From contig CAWUUH010000020.1 in NCBI GenBank assembly GCA_963925735.1, positions 4,160-68,159 on the forward strand: a stretch of DNA of 64,000 nucleotides, given 5' to 3'. Source of the stretch: UBA4582 sp013204195. GTDB taxonomy: Bacteria; Pseudomonadota; Gammaproteobacteria; Pseudomonadales; Azotimanducaceae. How positions within the stretch are numbered: position 1 is the first letter of the stretch; each line of letters starts with the position of its first letter. Positions 44,775 through 54,671 of the stretch are shown piece by piece. Below the pieces are notes generated by a model. That model was given only the letters and a program-made list of their open reading frames with translations. It was not told the DNA's origin and did not search any database. The position numbers and the translations under genes are program-made.

Positions 44775-44901
44775 GGTGATTCCCCGCGGCAGCAAGCCTG
44801 AAAAATGATTTCAGCCTTACTGTACCGCAGGAGATTAACCAAGACCAGCGACCTGACAGATCGCCCAGACAAAACAACCGGACTTAGTCTCTGGATGAGA
44901 T

Positions 44902-45564
44902 TTAATTGAAGGTGGCGAAACTGCTCATTGGCTCACGGGCTGACACCAACGTATTCACCGGTGCGCGGGGATCCGCATAACCCAACGACATACCACAGAT
45001 AATAAAACGATCATCAGGCACCGACAGCACTCGCCGGGTCACCGTATGAAACTGATTCCAGGCACCTTGACTGCAGGTGGCCAGCCCGTCCTGATGAGCG
45101 ATGAGCATAATGTTCTGCATAAACATGCCAATATCTAAAAAGCTCATGGCATCCAGGTCCTTGTCGATGGTGAAGATCAAGCCCACTGGCGCATCGAAGA
45201 ACTTGTAGTTACGACCCCACTGATTAAAGTTGGCGCGTTCGTCGCCGCGAGGGATTTCCAACAGACTATACATGTCTTTGCCCAATTGCCGCATACGGCT
45301 GGTGTAGGGCTCCTTGCGCTTTGAGGTTCGCGGAAATTCAGCAGACGCATCTTGCGGCGCGTTTTCCCGGTGTGCCAGCACTGCACTCACCAGCTCATCA
45401 CGCTTGGCACCCATGGCGACATGCACGTGCCAGGGCTGAACATTCGTGCCACTGGGCGCGAGATTAGCCCGCTCGAGAATAGTCTCAACTAACGCCCGAT
45501 CTACAGGGGTATCGAGGAACTGGCGAACAGACTTGCGATTACGGATGGCTTCGTCGAGATTCAT
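44902..45564 (-). CDS. nitroreductase-family flavoprotein
   Basis: A 220-residue FMN enzyme of the nitroreductase/flavin reductase fold. NRKSVRQFLDTPVDRALVE opens the domain (the R-S-x-R FMN-phosphate motif), LAPSGTNVQPWHV is the classic second motif, and HQDGLATCSQGAWN with the closing IICGMSLGYADPRAPVN completes it. It reduces nitro compounds, quinones, or flavins with NAD(P)H. Physiological role unknown. It is divergent from the acyl-CoA dehydrogenase gene with about 300 bp between. Confidence 0.9.
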   Translation of the reverse strand: MNLDEAIRNRKSVRQFLDTPVDRALVETILERANLAPSGTNVQPWHVHVAMGAKRDELVSAVLAHRENAPQDASAEFPRTSKRKEPYTSRMRQLGKDMYSLLEIPRGDERANFNQWGRNYKFFDAPVGLIFTIDKDLDAMSFLDIGMFMQNIMLIAHQDGLATCSQGAWNQFHTVTRRVLSVPDDRFIICGMSLGYADPRAPVNTLVSAREPMSSFATFN

Positions 45565-45867
45565 GACTAATCACTGGAACAGAAAAATGAAGCGCCGACG
45601 TTACAGGCTGAACGCGAAACTAACAAGCCTCGGCTCACTGCCCTGGCAGCCTGCCCCTTCAAACCTGCAGGTCAAACCTCAGACCTCACAAGGGCTTCGT
45701 TTGGAGGCGAATTTGACCCAAACTTGGTTTCTTGAAATGATTCAAGGTATAAGAGCATTACAGTCGACGCACACCGTCGCCGTATAAGCACTTGACTGAC
45801 AGCCGGCGGCGGCTTGAGACTAAACCGTTAACACCGGTATGCTCGCCAACTCATAAGGAAACTGCAC
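45565..45867. promoter_or_regulatory. divergent promoter region, nitroreductase / acyl-CoA dehydrogenase
   Basis: About 300 bp with no supportable gene. The palindrome ACCTGCAGGT at 45663-45672 and neighbouring CAAACCT direct repeats are the only ordered elements; a TetR-like regulator could bind such a site, but none is encoded next door. Confidence 0.35.
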
Positions 45868-47025
45868 TTGGACATGAATTTCAATGCTGATGACGAGCAC
45901 TTTCGCACCGAAGTGCGGGACTTTTTTGCCCATCAATATCCGCAAGACTTGATCACAAAAGCCGCCAGCGCCTTTGTCCTGGAGAAAGCCGATTACCAGC
46001 GCTCTGAGCAGGCACTGGCGGCCAAAGGCTGGCTGTGTGTGAACTGGCCCAAGGACCAGGGCGGCACCGGTTGGAATGCCAACCAGAAGTATATCTTTGA
46101 TCAGGAACTGGAATTGGCCGGCGCCATCAACCCGGTACCCATGGGTGTCATCTATGTGGGGCCGGTGATCTGCGCGTTTGGCACACCCGCGCAACAGGCT
46201 CGCTGGCTGCCAGGCATCCAGCAGAGCACCACCTTCTGGGCCCAGGGCTATTCGGAGCCAGGCTCTGGCTCGGATCTGGCATCACTGCAATGCCGGGCCA
46301 CCCTCGACGGTGACAGCTACGTGGTGGAAGGCACGAAAATCTGGACCAGCCTGGCACAACATGCCGACTGGATATTCCTGCTGGTGCGCACCAGCCATGA
46401 ATCCGTCAAGCAACAGGGCATTACCTTTCTCTGCACACCCATGAATGCACCAGGCATTGAAGTCCACCCCATTACCACCATTGACGGCCGCCATCATCTG
46501 AACCGGGTGACCTTCGACCAAGTCAGGGTCCCGGTTGATAACCGCATTGGCGATGTCGGCGAGGGTTGGCGTTACGCCAATTTTCTGCTGGGCAATGAAC
46601 GCACGTCCTATGCCCATGTAGCGGGGAAACGGATGCAAATGGCCGCCACCCGGGCACTGGCAGAACAACACCCTGCGCTGGCTGATGACGACACATTCTG
46701 GCAAGCCTTTAACGCCCTCGAAGTCCGCCTCAACGCCTTGGACATTACCGTTCTGCGGGTCCTGTCGTCCCTGAAAGACGGTGCCTCACCGGGCAACGAG
46801 TCTTCCATCCTAAAAATTCTGGCGACAGAGATTGCCCAGGACATCACCGCCTTGTCCATGCAGGCCCAGGGCTACCCGGCGCAAGCCGCTGTGCACACCG
46901 ACATGCCCTCTGAAGCCGCTGCCAAGGCCACAGCTGACTATATGGGCACCCGCGGCCAGACGATCTATGGCGGCGCCAACGAGATCCAGAAAAACATTAT
47001 TGCCAAGCGGGTCCTGGGTTTATAG
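45868..47025 (+). CDS. acyl-CoA dehydrogenase
   Basis: A 385-residue FAD enzyme that oxidises acyl-CoA to enoyl-CoA. GYSEPGSGSDLASLQC is the FAD/substrate-binding motif and YGGANEIQKNIIAKRVLGL the C-terminal signature. N-terminal alpha (1-120), central beta and C-terminal alpha domains are all present. The TTG at 45868 has AGGA 8 bp upstream; an ATG two codons in (45874) is the alternative but its spacing is poorer. It is close to steroid- and branched-chain-type ACADs in style. An ACR3-like transporter gene follows by 36 bp. Confidence 0.92.
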   Translation: MDMNFNADDEHFRTEVRDFFAHQYPQDLITKAASAFVLEKADYQRSEQALAAKGWLCVNWPKDQGGTGWNANQKYIFDQELELAGAINPVPMGVIYVGPVICAFGTPAQQARWLPGIQQSTTFWAQGYSEPGSGSDLASLQCRATLDGDSYVVEGTKIWTSLAQHADWIFLLVRTSHESVKQQGITFLCTPMNAPGIEVHPITTIDGRHHLNRVTFDQVRVPVDNRIGDVGEGWRYANFLLGNERTSYAHVAGKRMQMAATRALAEQHPALADDDTFWQAFNALEVRLNALDITVLRVLSSLKDGASPGNESSILKILATEIAQDITALSMQAQGYPAQAAVHTDMPSEAAAKATADYMGTRGQTIYGGANEIQKNIIAKRVLGL

Positions 47026-47061
47026 CAACACCTCACCACTAACATTGAGAGAACACAGATC

Positions 47062-48087
47062 ATGGGACTCTTTGAACGCTATCTCTCAGTATGGATCGGG
47101 CTCTGCATCATCGCCGGTGTTCTGCTGGGTAATCTACTGCCCAGCGCATTTCAAAGTATTGCCGGGCTTGAATATGCCCAGGTCAATCTGGTCATCGCCG
47201 TTCTCATCTGGATCATGATCTATCCGATGATGGTACAAATCGACTTCTCGGCGATCAAAGACGTGGGCCTAAAGCCGCGCGGGCTGGCGTTGACCCTGGT
47301 GGTGAACTGGTTAATCAAGCCTTTCACCATGGCGGCGCTGGGCTGGTTGTTCTTCAAGGTCATCTTTGTCGACTGGGTTGATCCGCAATCAGCCACCGAG
47401 TACATCGCCGGAATGATCCTGCTGGGGGTCGCGCCCTGCACAGCCATGGTTTTTGTTTGGAGTCAGCTCACCAAAGGCGACCCGAATTATACGCTTGTGC
47501 AGGTCTCAGTTAACGATATCGTCATGGTCTTCGCCTTCGCACCACTGGCCGCATTCCTGCTGGGGGTTAGTGACATCACCGTACCGTGGGAGACTTTGCT
47601 GCTATCAGTGGTCTTATACGTCGTCCTGCCCCTCGCAGCGGGTGCATTCACCCGTCATCGACTGACAGCCTATGCCGATAACCGTCGCGTAGAGGATTTT
47701 GTGAAGGCTTTAAAACCCTGGTCGATCATTGGCCTGCTGGCGACAGTCGTGCTGTTGTTCGGCTTTCAGGCTGAAAAAATTATTAGTCAGCCGTTCATGA
47801 TCGTCTTGATTGCGATTCCACTGCTCATCCAAACCTATGGCATTTTCGCCATAGCCTATGGGGCTGCGAAAGCCATGAGGCTACCCCACAACATCGCGGC
47901 ACCCGCCAGCCTAATTGGTACCTCCAACTTTTTCGAGTTGGCTGTAGCCGTGGCGATATCTCTGTTTGGTTTGAATTCGGGCGCGGCGCTGGCCACCGTG
48001 GTCGGGGTACTGGTGGAAGTTCCCGTCATGCTCTCACTCGTTGCTATTATCAATCGCACGGGCTCTTGGTTTCGCGCGGAGCCTTGA
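47062..48087 (+). CDS. ACR3-type arsenite efflux transporter or relative (BASS superfamily)
   Basis: A 341-residue inner-membrane protein with ten hydrophobic segments. LGVAPCTAMVFVWSQL carries Cys126 and GTSNFFELAVAVAISLFG holds Glu292, matching the Cys and Glu essential in characterised Acr3 antiporters. YPMMVQIDFS earlier is also Acr3-like. No arsR or arsC sits beside it; instead it follows an acyl-CoA dehydrogenase gene by 36 bp. The related bile acid:sodium symporter group is the alternative and would suit lipid catabolism, but the two key residues favour ACR3. Confidence 0.8.
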   Translation: MGLFERYLSVWIGLCIIAGVLLGNLLPSAFQSIAGLEYAQVNLVIAVLIWIMIYPMMVQIDFSAIKDVGLKPRGLALTLVVNWLIKPFTMAALGWLFFKVIFVDWVDPQSATEYIAGMILLGVAPCTAMVFVWSQLTKGDPNYTLVQVSVNDIVMVFAFAPLAAFLLGVSDITVPWETLLLSVVLYVVLPLAAGAFTRHRLTAYADNRRVEDFVKALKPWSIIGLLATVVLLFGFQAEKIISQPFMIVLIAIPLLIQTYGIFAIAYGAAKAMRLPHNIAAPASLIGTSNFFELAVAVAISLFGLNSGAALATVVGVLVEVPVMLSLVAIINRTGSWFRAEP

Positions 48088-48471
48088 TCGCGACCGCTGA
48101 ATAATTATTCGCTGCGGAATTTTGGTGCAGTAAAAGCGCCACGCAAGACGCTACACTGTATCGCCGACATCGCCATCACCTGCCAATTTGTCCAGATGCT
48201 ATATGCCGGCGAGACCCTGCCTGCCGCCAGCCATCCGAACATTGCACGCTATATAACAAATCATATGCAACGAGCATCTTTTAAAACCCTCATTAACAGC
48301 GACCCGTTTATCAAGGTTCCGTGACCGCAGGCTGCCCCGACGACAGGAGACGCCGTCAGTCGGCCGACCCTGCCGGCTCAGGGTGAATCTTCCCCATCAC
48401 CGCAGCCGTCGAATTCGGCCTGTACTGGCCCATAGACTCGCAGCAGAACAGGTTTCACCCCGCGTGAAGAT
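48088..48471. other. intergenic between convergent genes
   Basis: 384 bp, no gene seen. The 12-bp palindrome GAATAATTATTC begins about 12 bases past the ACR3 stop, and CCCTG-CCGGCT-CAGGG near 48368-48383 is a short hairpin. Otherwise nothing recognised. Confidence 0.5.
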
Positions 48472-49764
48472 CTAACCGGCGGCGCTGAGATGATCTAAGC
48501 ATTTCAGCACTTCAGCTTGATAGGTCTTACCTCGTTCGTTATACAAATCCAAAACATTCAACGAAGTGGGCACATAGCCAAAGCCAATGTTGGCTTGCGG
48601 GTGCCACTGAAAAATTGACCCACCGAGTCCCATCCAGCCATAAAACCCCTCTCTACCGATATTCAGTGCGTGATCAAGCTTGGCGTTGTACTGCTCTGGC
48701 CGAGCAAATCGCGCCACGCCCCCTTGGGTAAACGTAGTGGCAGTAATGCCCATCGGGGCCTCAATAGGGTCGCCATGCAAAGCCTGCCAGGCTTGCTCGG
48801 TCAAATATCGAGTGCCCTCCCACTGACCACCGCCCGCCAACATGGCGGCGATTTTTGCCAAACCCCGAGCAGAACAGTTCGCATTCGCCGACGGCGTTTC
48901 ACCCATCGCGATGGCAGGTTCGTTGAAAAATGCAATTCGATCCATCCCGGCAAAGGGCGGCGGTGCGCCCCTACCCGTGCCTCGGCGCATCGCCGGGATT
49001 ATCTGGACCAATCTCTGCAATGTTTGAAAAATATTGTGTTCCATCTTTCTATTCAGAAACTTCGGTTTCAAGCTCTCCTTGAGCTGAAAACGCATATTCA
49101 GGACTGAGACTTTGACTCTTCGACTCAATTCTTCTTGCCTGACGCCGATGAAGGCATCGACACCCAGAGGCTGACTGATATCCTCACGTAAAAATTCACC
49201 AATAGTGCGGCCTGCAGGGTCGACTCGTCGGAACACCTCGTTCACAATCCAGCCCCGGGTGACCGCATGATATTCACGGGCACTGCCCGCGCGAAACGTC
49301 TGCCCATGATCTTCGATGATGCGACCAATTTTATTCTGCTTGATGTTCGCCGTGAGCAGATCATCCGCCTTGATCGATACGTTCAAGGCGGCGAGACCCG
49401 CCTCATGTCGCATAAGCTCAGCGACCGTAAGATCCGATTTGCCATTGGCGCCAAATTCCGGCCAGTAATCAGCCACTTTGGCCTGATAATCCAGCAAGCC
49501 CTTACTCACCAATGAAGCCATCGCCAGTGCTTCAAGGCTCTTGCCGCTACTGAAAACATTGATTAGCGAGTCCGCAGAAAAATCCGCGTTGGCGTCCGTT
49601 GAGGCCCAAAGGTCAACGACCTTTTCACCCTGATGATAGACACAAAGCTGAGTATCTCTTTCTGCCAGGGTCTGCATGTTGCGCGTGTACAGGGTTTTAA
49701 CGGACTCAAACCCTGGCGCGACAGTGCCTTGAATACGAATTTGGTTGGCGGGATTTTTACTCAT
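48472..49764 (-). CDS. beta-lactamase-fold serine hydrolase (class C-like / EstB type)
   Basis: A 430-residue protein of the class C beta-lactamase-related superfamily, which includes esterases and peptidases. The nucleophile Ser is in NVFSSGKSLEAL (Ser-x-x-Lys), and EYHAVTRGWI supplies the Tyr, with GLGGSIFQWHP as the third (H/K-T-G-like) segment. No signal peptide in this frame, so it is probably cytosolic; a longer frame to 49863 is hydrophobic but poorly conserved. EstB/LACTB-type carboxylesterase activity is the best guess. Confidence 0.82.
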   Translation of the reverse strand: MSKNPANQIRIQGTVAPGFESVKTLYTRNMQTLAERDTQLCVYHQGEKVVDLWASTDANADFSADSLINVFSSGKSLEALAMASLVSKGLLDYQAKVADYWPEFGANGKSDLTVAELMRHEAGLAALNVSIKADDLLTANIKQNKIGRIIEDHGQTFRAGSAREYHAVTRGWIVNEVFRRVDPAGRTIGEFLREDISQPLGVDAFIGVRQEELSRRVKVSVLNMRFQLKESLKPKFLNRKMEHNIFQTLQRLVQIIPAMRRGTGRGAPPPFAGMDRIAFFNEPAIAMGETPSANANCSARGLAKIAAMLAGGGQWEGTRYLTEQAWQALHGDPIEAPMGITATTFTQGGVARFARPEQYNAKLDHALNIGREGFYGWMGLGGSIFQWHPQANIGFGYVPTSLNVLDLYNERGKTYQAEVLKCLDHLSAAG

Positions 49765-50038
49765 CATCTGACCCAAAAGACTCAAAGCCAGCAGTGTACT
49801 TGAACAGCCGAGCACCGGATACACATGGCACGCGACCGAAATCCGGACACCGACGCACCCCAAGACATGGAGGCTGTACTAGCTCAGCATTTGGCACTAG
49901 TAGGGCCTATTAATATGTGCGTAAAATGATTACTGGCAATGCCCATCACCACGGCGACAAGACTCGGATTAAGTTAAACGAGACTCTGGCTTGACGGTGA
50001 ACATTCGCGACGACACCTTTTGATGCAGCAAGGATTGT

Positions 50039-50635
50039 ATGTATATACCACCCTATTTCGCCGTAACCGACAGAGATGAGATTTTTGCCTTTATCGAAGC
50101 CAACGCCTTTGGCCAGTTGATTTCAATCGTTGACGGCCGGCATTGCGCGACTCATATCCCGTTTTTACTGTCGAAGGACAAATCTTGCCTGTTGACCCAT
50201 GTGGCGCGGCAGAATCCCCAGCACCTGGAGATCGAAGGTCAGGAAGCATTGGTGACCCTGGCGGGCCCACATGGCTACATATCACCTTCGTGGTATGCCG
50301 GTGCAGGGGTGCCCACCTGGAACTATCAGGCCGTACACCTGTACGGCCACTGCCGACTCATTACAGACCCACAGCAACTCAGCGCCACCGTTGAGGGACT
50401 GGCGGAAAAGTATGAGTCTGGCTTTGCTGAGCCTTGGCAACCGCAATATGGCTCATCGATGCTCAGCGCCATCATCGGTATTGAAATCGCTATCAGCGAC
50501 ATCCAATGTCAGTACAAGCTGAGTCAGAATCGTTCCGCAGAAGATCAGGAGCGAGTGATACAGCAACTACAGAGCGCTGACGCCCATGCATTGGCTGAGG
50601 CTATGGCGAAGGCCAGGGTCAAACCGCAGCGTTAG
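50039..50635 (+). CDS. FMN-binding PaiB-family protein
   Basis: A 198-residue protein of the PaiB/FMN_bind_2 split-barrel family. MYIPPYFAVTD at the start, ATHIPFLL, and GYISPSWYAGAGVPTWNYQAVH are the defining motifs. Bacillus PaiB was described as a transcriptional regulator of sporulation and protease genes, and homologues bind FMN or haem-like ligands; whether this one regulates anything is not clear. AGGA lies 7 bp upstream of the ATG. Confidence 0.9.
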   Translation: MYIPPYFAVTDRDEIFAFIEANAFGQLISIVDGRHCATHIPFLLSKDKSCLLTHVARQNPQHLEIEGQEALVTLAGPHGYISPSWYAGAGVPTWNYQAVHLYGHCRLITDPQQLSATVEGLAEKYESGFAEPWQPQYGSSMLSAIIGIEIAISDIQCQYKLSQNRSAEDQERVIQQLQSADAHALAEAMAKARVKPQR

Positions 50636-50695
50636 ATAAGTCCCGGCCGCGGCGTTACGGTCATTGTATGAGTACTCGATTGAATCGCTATCGAT

Positions 50696-52153
50696 CTAAG
50701 TGATCGGCATTCGTTCCTGACGCAAGGCTTTTCTGCGCACCTTGCCCGCATCGTCTCGCAGGGGTTCCGGTGAAAACTCAATCGTCCTGGGAATTTTGTA
50801 ACTCACCAGGCGTTCTCGCAGATGTGCCAACAGCGCTTCCTGAACAACATCGTTAGCAGGCGCATCAACGATGGCATACACATAATTACCCAGGTCTTCA
50901 TGAGGCAAACCAATCACTGCTGAGGACCTGACCCCTGGATAGGCATCAATGGCAGCTTCCACTTCGGCCGGATAGATATTGGCACCGCCAGACAAAATCA
51001 TGTCTGTTTGGCGATCAGCAAGATACAAATAGCCATCAGCGTCGAAATAGCCCATATCGCCAATACTCTCGTAACCACCTTCTATCGCTTTGGCTTCCGC
51101 ACCGATATAACGATAGGTGCTACCCGGACCGGTGATTGGCCGCATGAACACTTCACCGATCTCACCCGGTGGCAACTCGCTGCCTGACTCATCAACAATA
51201 ATCATTTCACAGGTTGCATTGGGCTTGCCCACCGAACCACGGTGGAGCAGCCACTCTTCACCGGTGATAACAGAGCCACCCTGCCCTTCCGTACCACCGT
51301 AGAGTTCCCAGATCACACTGGCCCCCAACCAGTCGATATAGGCTTGTTTTAACCAAGCCGGACACGGTGCGGCCAAATGCCACAGCACTTCCAGGCTGGA
51401 CAGGTCATAACGGTTGCGCACCTCTGCCGGTAAATTCCAGATGCGCTGCATCATGGTGGGCACCATGTAAACAATATCCACCTGTTGCGATTCGATCAGA
51501 CCCAAGGTTTGCTCTGCGTCGAAGCGAGTGGTTACGGTCACCTGGTTACCACGAAACAGGGCACTGATACCCCACAGGAACGGTCCATTGTGGTACAGAG
51601 GCCCCGGAATAAGCATGGAACCCTGTACTTTGGTCTGCAGCCGATCTTCATCGATATTCCACACTGCCGGCGTGGTCGAGACGATCAACTTGGGTCTACC
51701 GGTGCTACCGCCAGAGGTCATCGCTTTGAAGGATGTGGCAATTCGCTCATCCAGGGCTTCACCAGTGATGGCTGCCGGCGGTTCAAAACCTACCGGCAGA
51801 GATTGAATGCCGGGCTGGTCATCGTCGCTGACGCCAACCACCAGTTTAGGCGCACCCACCTCGATAATCTGGTCTCGCTCAAACTTTGGCAGCCTGGCCG
51901 AAACAGGCTGGGGGGTTGCACCCACCTTCCAAGTAGCGAGCGTCGCTTTGAAAAATTCAATGCCGTTGGGCAGTGCGATAGTGACAAAGTCATCCTGGCC
52001 GACACCTAAATCTGCATAAACACGAGCCAGACGATTAGTCTCCCACTCCAGCTCTGACCAGGTGATCGTTTCACCTTCGTGACGGATGGCGACTCGATCG
52101 GGTTGAATGGCGGCCCAATGGGCGACGATACGTGAAATTGCTAATTCGGCCAT
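50696..52153 (-). CDS. AMP-binding acyl-CoA synthetase
   Basis: A 485-residue ANL-superfamily ligase that activates a carboxylate as an acyl-adenylate and passes it to CoA. TSGGSTGRPKLIVST is the phosphate-binding loop, YGGTEGQGG holds the substrate/AMP Thr-Glu, GDMGYFDADGYLYLADR and the closing KIPRTIEFSPEPLRDDAGKV (hinge and catalytic Lys region) are all intact. Size suits a medium-chain or steroid-side-chain ligase. AGGA precedes the ATG. It lies 116 bp downstream of an acyl-CoA dehydrogenase gene on the same strand, a natural pair. Confidence 0.92.
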   Translation of the reverse strand: MAELAISRIVAHWAAIQPDRVAIRHEGETITWSELEWETNRLARVYADLGVGQDDFVTIALPNGIEFFKATLATWKVGATPQPVSARLPKFERDQIIEVGAPKLVVGVSDDDQPGIQSLPVGFEPPAAITGEALDERIATSFKAMTSGGSTGRPKLIVSTTPAVWNIDEDRLQTKVQGSMLIPGPLYHNGPFLWGISALFRGNQVTVTTRFDAEQTLGLIESQQVDIVYMVPTMMQRIWNLPAEVRNRYDLSSLEVLWHLAAPCPAWLKQAYIDWLGASVIWELYGGTEGQGGSVITGEEWLLHRGSVGKPNATCEMIIVDESGSELPPGEIGEVFMRPITGPGSTYRYIGAEAKAIEGGYESIGDMGYFDADGYLYLADRQTDMILSGGANIYPAEVEAAIDAYPGVRSSAVIGLPHEDLGNYVYAIVDAPANDVVQEALLAHLRERLVSYKIPRTIEFSPEPLRDDAGKVRRKALRQERMPIT

Positions 52154-52269
52154 CTGATTCCTTTAACGCCAGGTTGTTTACGATACGCACCAAGGTGTGA
52201 CGCGGGCAGATGACACAGGCGGTCTGCGACCTAGCGCCATCTGCACCGACTAGTTGTCAATGATTCGCC

Positions 52270-53442
52270 CTAATCGGGCAAACCCAGCACACGCTTGCTG
52301 ATGATATTCAGCTGCACTTCATTCGTCCCGCCATAAATGGTCACGGCGCGGTCTCGCAGCCAGCTTCGGGTTGCCTCGACCTCGTCAGCACCAAAGCCCT
52401 CGCCTTCCCAACCGATACCCGCCGAACCCCGCAAGAAAGACTTCAAAGAAGAACCCTCTTTCGAGAGGCTGGAACCGACAAACTTGAAGATAGACGTGGT
52501 GGCACCAGGCGCCTTGCCTGATCTCGACTCGTCATTTACTCGCTGAACTGTTAGCTGCAGGGCTTTTTCCTTCATGGTCTGGCGCAGGACCTTGTCTCGA
52601 GCCAGTGGTTCCGCGATCTTACCGTCTAGCTCACCGTGATACTGCTTGGCAATGATCGCAAACGCATTGGCTGGCTTGGGTTTCTTGGAACGAGGCGCTG
52701 GTGCGGCAGAGCGCTCATATTGAAGCAAGCGCTTACCCACCGTCCAACCCTTGTTCAGCTCACCCACCAGGTCATCCCTGCTGGCCACTGCATCATCAAA
52801 AAATGTCTCGCAGAACGGTGAAGAACCACTGATCAGCGCGATGGGCTTGATGGTGACTCCCGGCTGGTGCATATCCAGCAGCACAAAACTAATACCGTCA
52901 TGCTTAGGCGCGGTGGAGTCGGTACGTACCAGGGCGAACATCCAGTCGGCGTGTTGGGCACCCGAGGTCCAAATTTTCTGACCATTGAGCACAAAATGAT
53001 CACCGTCAGCGACAGCTTTAGTCTGCAGGCTCGCCAGGTCAGAACCGGAACCAGGTTCGCTGTAGCCCTGACACCATCTGATTTCGCCGGAAATAATTTT
53101 AGGTAAATGCCGCGCCTTCTGCGCTTCAGTACCAAACTCCAGTAGGGTCGGACCGATCATAGACACACCCATCCCCGTCAAGGGTGGTAACGCCCGCGCG
53201 GCGGCCATTTCTTCCTGCAGAACTCGGTTTTCCTCGTAACTCAGACCCGCCGCGCCATATTCCGCAGGCCAGGTGGGGGTCGTCAAACCACGGGCCGCCA
53301 TGGCCTGCAACCATTGATCAGCATCGGCTGTGTCATACACCTCGTGGGCGTCCTCGAAGTGAAAGGTTCGATTTTTCATACTCGCCGGGCAGTGCTCGGC
53401 AATATAACTGCGAACATCTTCGCGAAAGGTCTCGAGGCTCAT
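52270..53442 (-). CDS. acyl-CoA dehydrogenase
   Basis: A 390-residue FAD-dependent acyl-CoA dehydrogenase. QGYSEPGSGSDLASLQTKAV is the FAD motif, and YGGTNEVQLNIISKRVLGL the C-terminal signature. A region with KKPKPANAFAIIAKQ in the C-terminal alpha domain is unlike short-chain ACADs and fits the FadE-type enzymes of steroid or branched acyl-CoA breakdown. GGGAG lies upstream of the ATG at 53442; the ORF extends further upstream to 53496 without conservation. Probably the electron-transfer flavoprotein partner is encoded elsewhere. Confidence 0.92.
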   Translation of the reverse strand: MSLETFREDVRSYIAEHCPASMKNRTFHFEDAHEVYDTADADQWLQAMAARGLTTPTWPAEYGAAGLSYEENRVLQEEMAAARALPPLTGMGVSMIGPTLLEFGTEAQKARHLPKIISGEIRWCQGYSEPGSGSDLASLQTKAVADGDHFVLNGQKIWTSGAQHADWMFALVRTDSTAPKHDGISFVLLDMHQPGVTIKPIALISGSSPFCETFFDDAVASRDDLVGELNKGWTVGKRLLQYERSAAPAPRSKKPKPANAFAIIAKQYHGELDGKIAEPLARDKVLRQTMKEKALQLTVQRVNDESRSGKAPGATTSIFKFVGSSLSKEGSSLKSFLRGSAGIGWEGEGFGADEVEATRSWLRDRAVTIYGGTNEVQLNIISKRVLGLPD

Positions 53443-53711
53443 GGGGTGGTCTCCCTTAAATGACTGAAATGCAATCTGTGACCCGTAGAGTAGCACGACA
53501 AGTACCCCGCAGATAAAGCCCGACAGTGAAGTTTTTTGCAGCCCCCTGCGCCCACCCTGACCCAGGCCTTTCGACTCGTTGCATGTCCGCTGAGGGTTTG
53601 AGGCTTTACAGCAGCGGACCAGTCTGGCACCTTAGCCAGACTTCGACACAGCAAACTCAATCCGCTCACTGGCGGTGCTCGGAGTGACCAATCACTTTTA
53701 AGGATACGGAT

Positions 53712-54578
53712 ATGAAAATCGCAGTCGTCACTGGCACCAGCACGGGCATTGGCTTTGAAACCAGCCTGCACCTGGCCCGCAATGGCTATTCGGTATTTGC
53801 CGGCATGCGCAACACGGCTAAGGCACAACCACTGATTGACGCCGCCAAGGCCGAGTCCTTGCCTGTGCAGGTGCTGCAGATGGACGTGACCGATGCAGAC
53901 TCCCTGCAGACCGCTTTTGCGACTATTCATGCCCAAGGCGATGTCTCACTGTTGGTCAATAATGCCGGCATCGGGGGCGCGAGCCCGCTGGAATTGACGC
54001 CGGAGGTAGAGCATCGACAAATCTTTGAGACTAACTACTTTGGCACCATCAACTGCATTCAGGCGGTTCTGCCGTCCATGCGAAAGAATGGCACAGGCGA
54101 CATCGTCAATATCTCTTCAATCGTGGGCATTCTCGCCACACCGAACCAGATTGCTTACTCGGCGTCTAAATATGCGGTGGAAGGTGCCTCTGAGGCGCTC
54201 GCGCATGAAGTCTATCGGTTTGGCGTACGGGTTTACTGTGTTGAACCGGGCGTGGTCGCCACCAGTATTTTTGACAATTCCGCCAGCGCAACCCGCTACG
54301 ACAAGACATCGCCTTATCAGCCCATCATGCGTCGCAACGGTAAGATGTACGCCACTGGATTCATGGCGCCAGCATCGCCGCACCAGGTCGCCGACGCCAT
54401 TCTGACTGCCGTCACTCAGCCTACCTACCAATTTCGCTGGCCGGTCGGCGTCGATGCCGATGGTATTTGTGCCGGTCGAGAAAAAATCACCGATGAGGAC
54501 TGGATCCAGATGGGTGACGACCTGAGCGACACCGAGTACAACGACCGCTTCAAGCAATATTTCAATATCCAACTCTAG
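53712..54578 (+). CDS. short-chain dehydrogenase/reductase
   Basis: A 288-residue SDR. VVTGTSTGIGFETSLHLA is the NAD(P)-binding motif, NNAGIGG stabilises the central sheet, and YSASKYAVEG with the preceding SSIVG gives the catalytic Ser-Tyr-Lys. The first residues after the glycine-rich motif (Arg in GMRN) favour NADP. Likely substrate is a hydroxyl or keto group in a lipid or steroid-like molecule. AAGGAT lies upstream. Followed by a reductase gene on the same strand. Confidence 0.92.
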   Translation: MKIAVVTGTSTGIGFETSLHLARNGYSVFAGMRNTAKAQPLIDAAKAESLPVQVLQMDVTDADSLQTAFATIHAQGDVSLLVNNAGIGGASPLELTPEVEHRQIFETNYFGTINCIQAVLPSMRKNGTGDIVNISSIVGILATPNQIAYSASKYAVEGASEALAHEVYRFGVRVYCVEPGVVATSIFDNSASATRYDKTSPYQPIMRRNGKMYATGFMAPASPHQVADAILTAVTQPTYQFRWPVGVDADGICAGREKITDEDWIQMGDDLSDTEYNDRFKQYFNIQL

Positions 54579-54671
54579 CGGCAACGCCAGATTTCATGAC
54601 AAGGATGGGCGTGTCACCTGGCGCACCCAGCCTTGATCAATTTTCAAATCCAGCACTTAACAGGAAGTTCT

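Noticed and set aside
49767..49863. Longer start of the beta-lactamase-fold protein with a hydrophobic leader
   Set aside because: It lacks a basic N-terminus and a clean cleavage site, and the conserved domain begins after the ATG at 49764.
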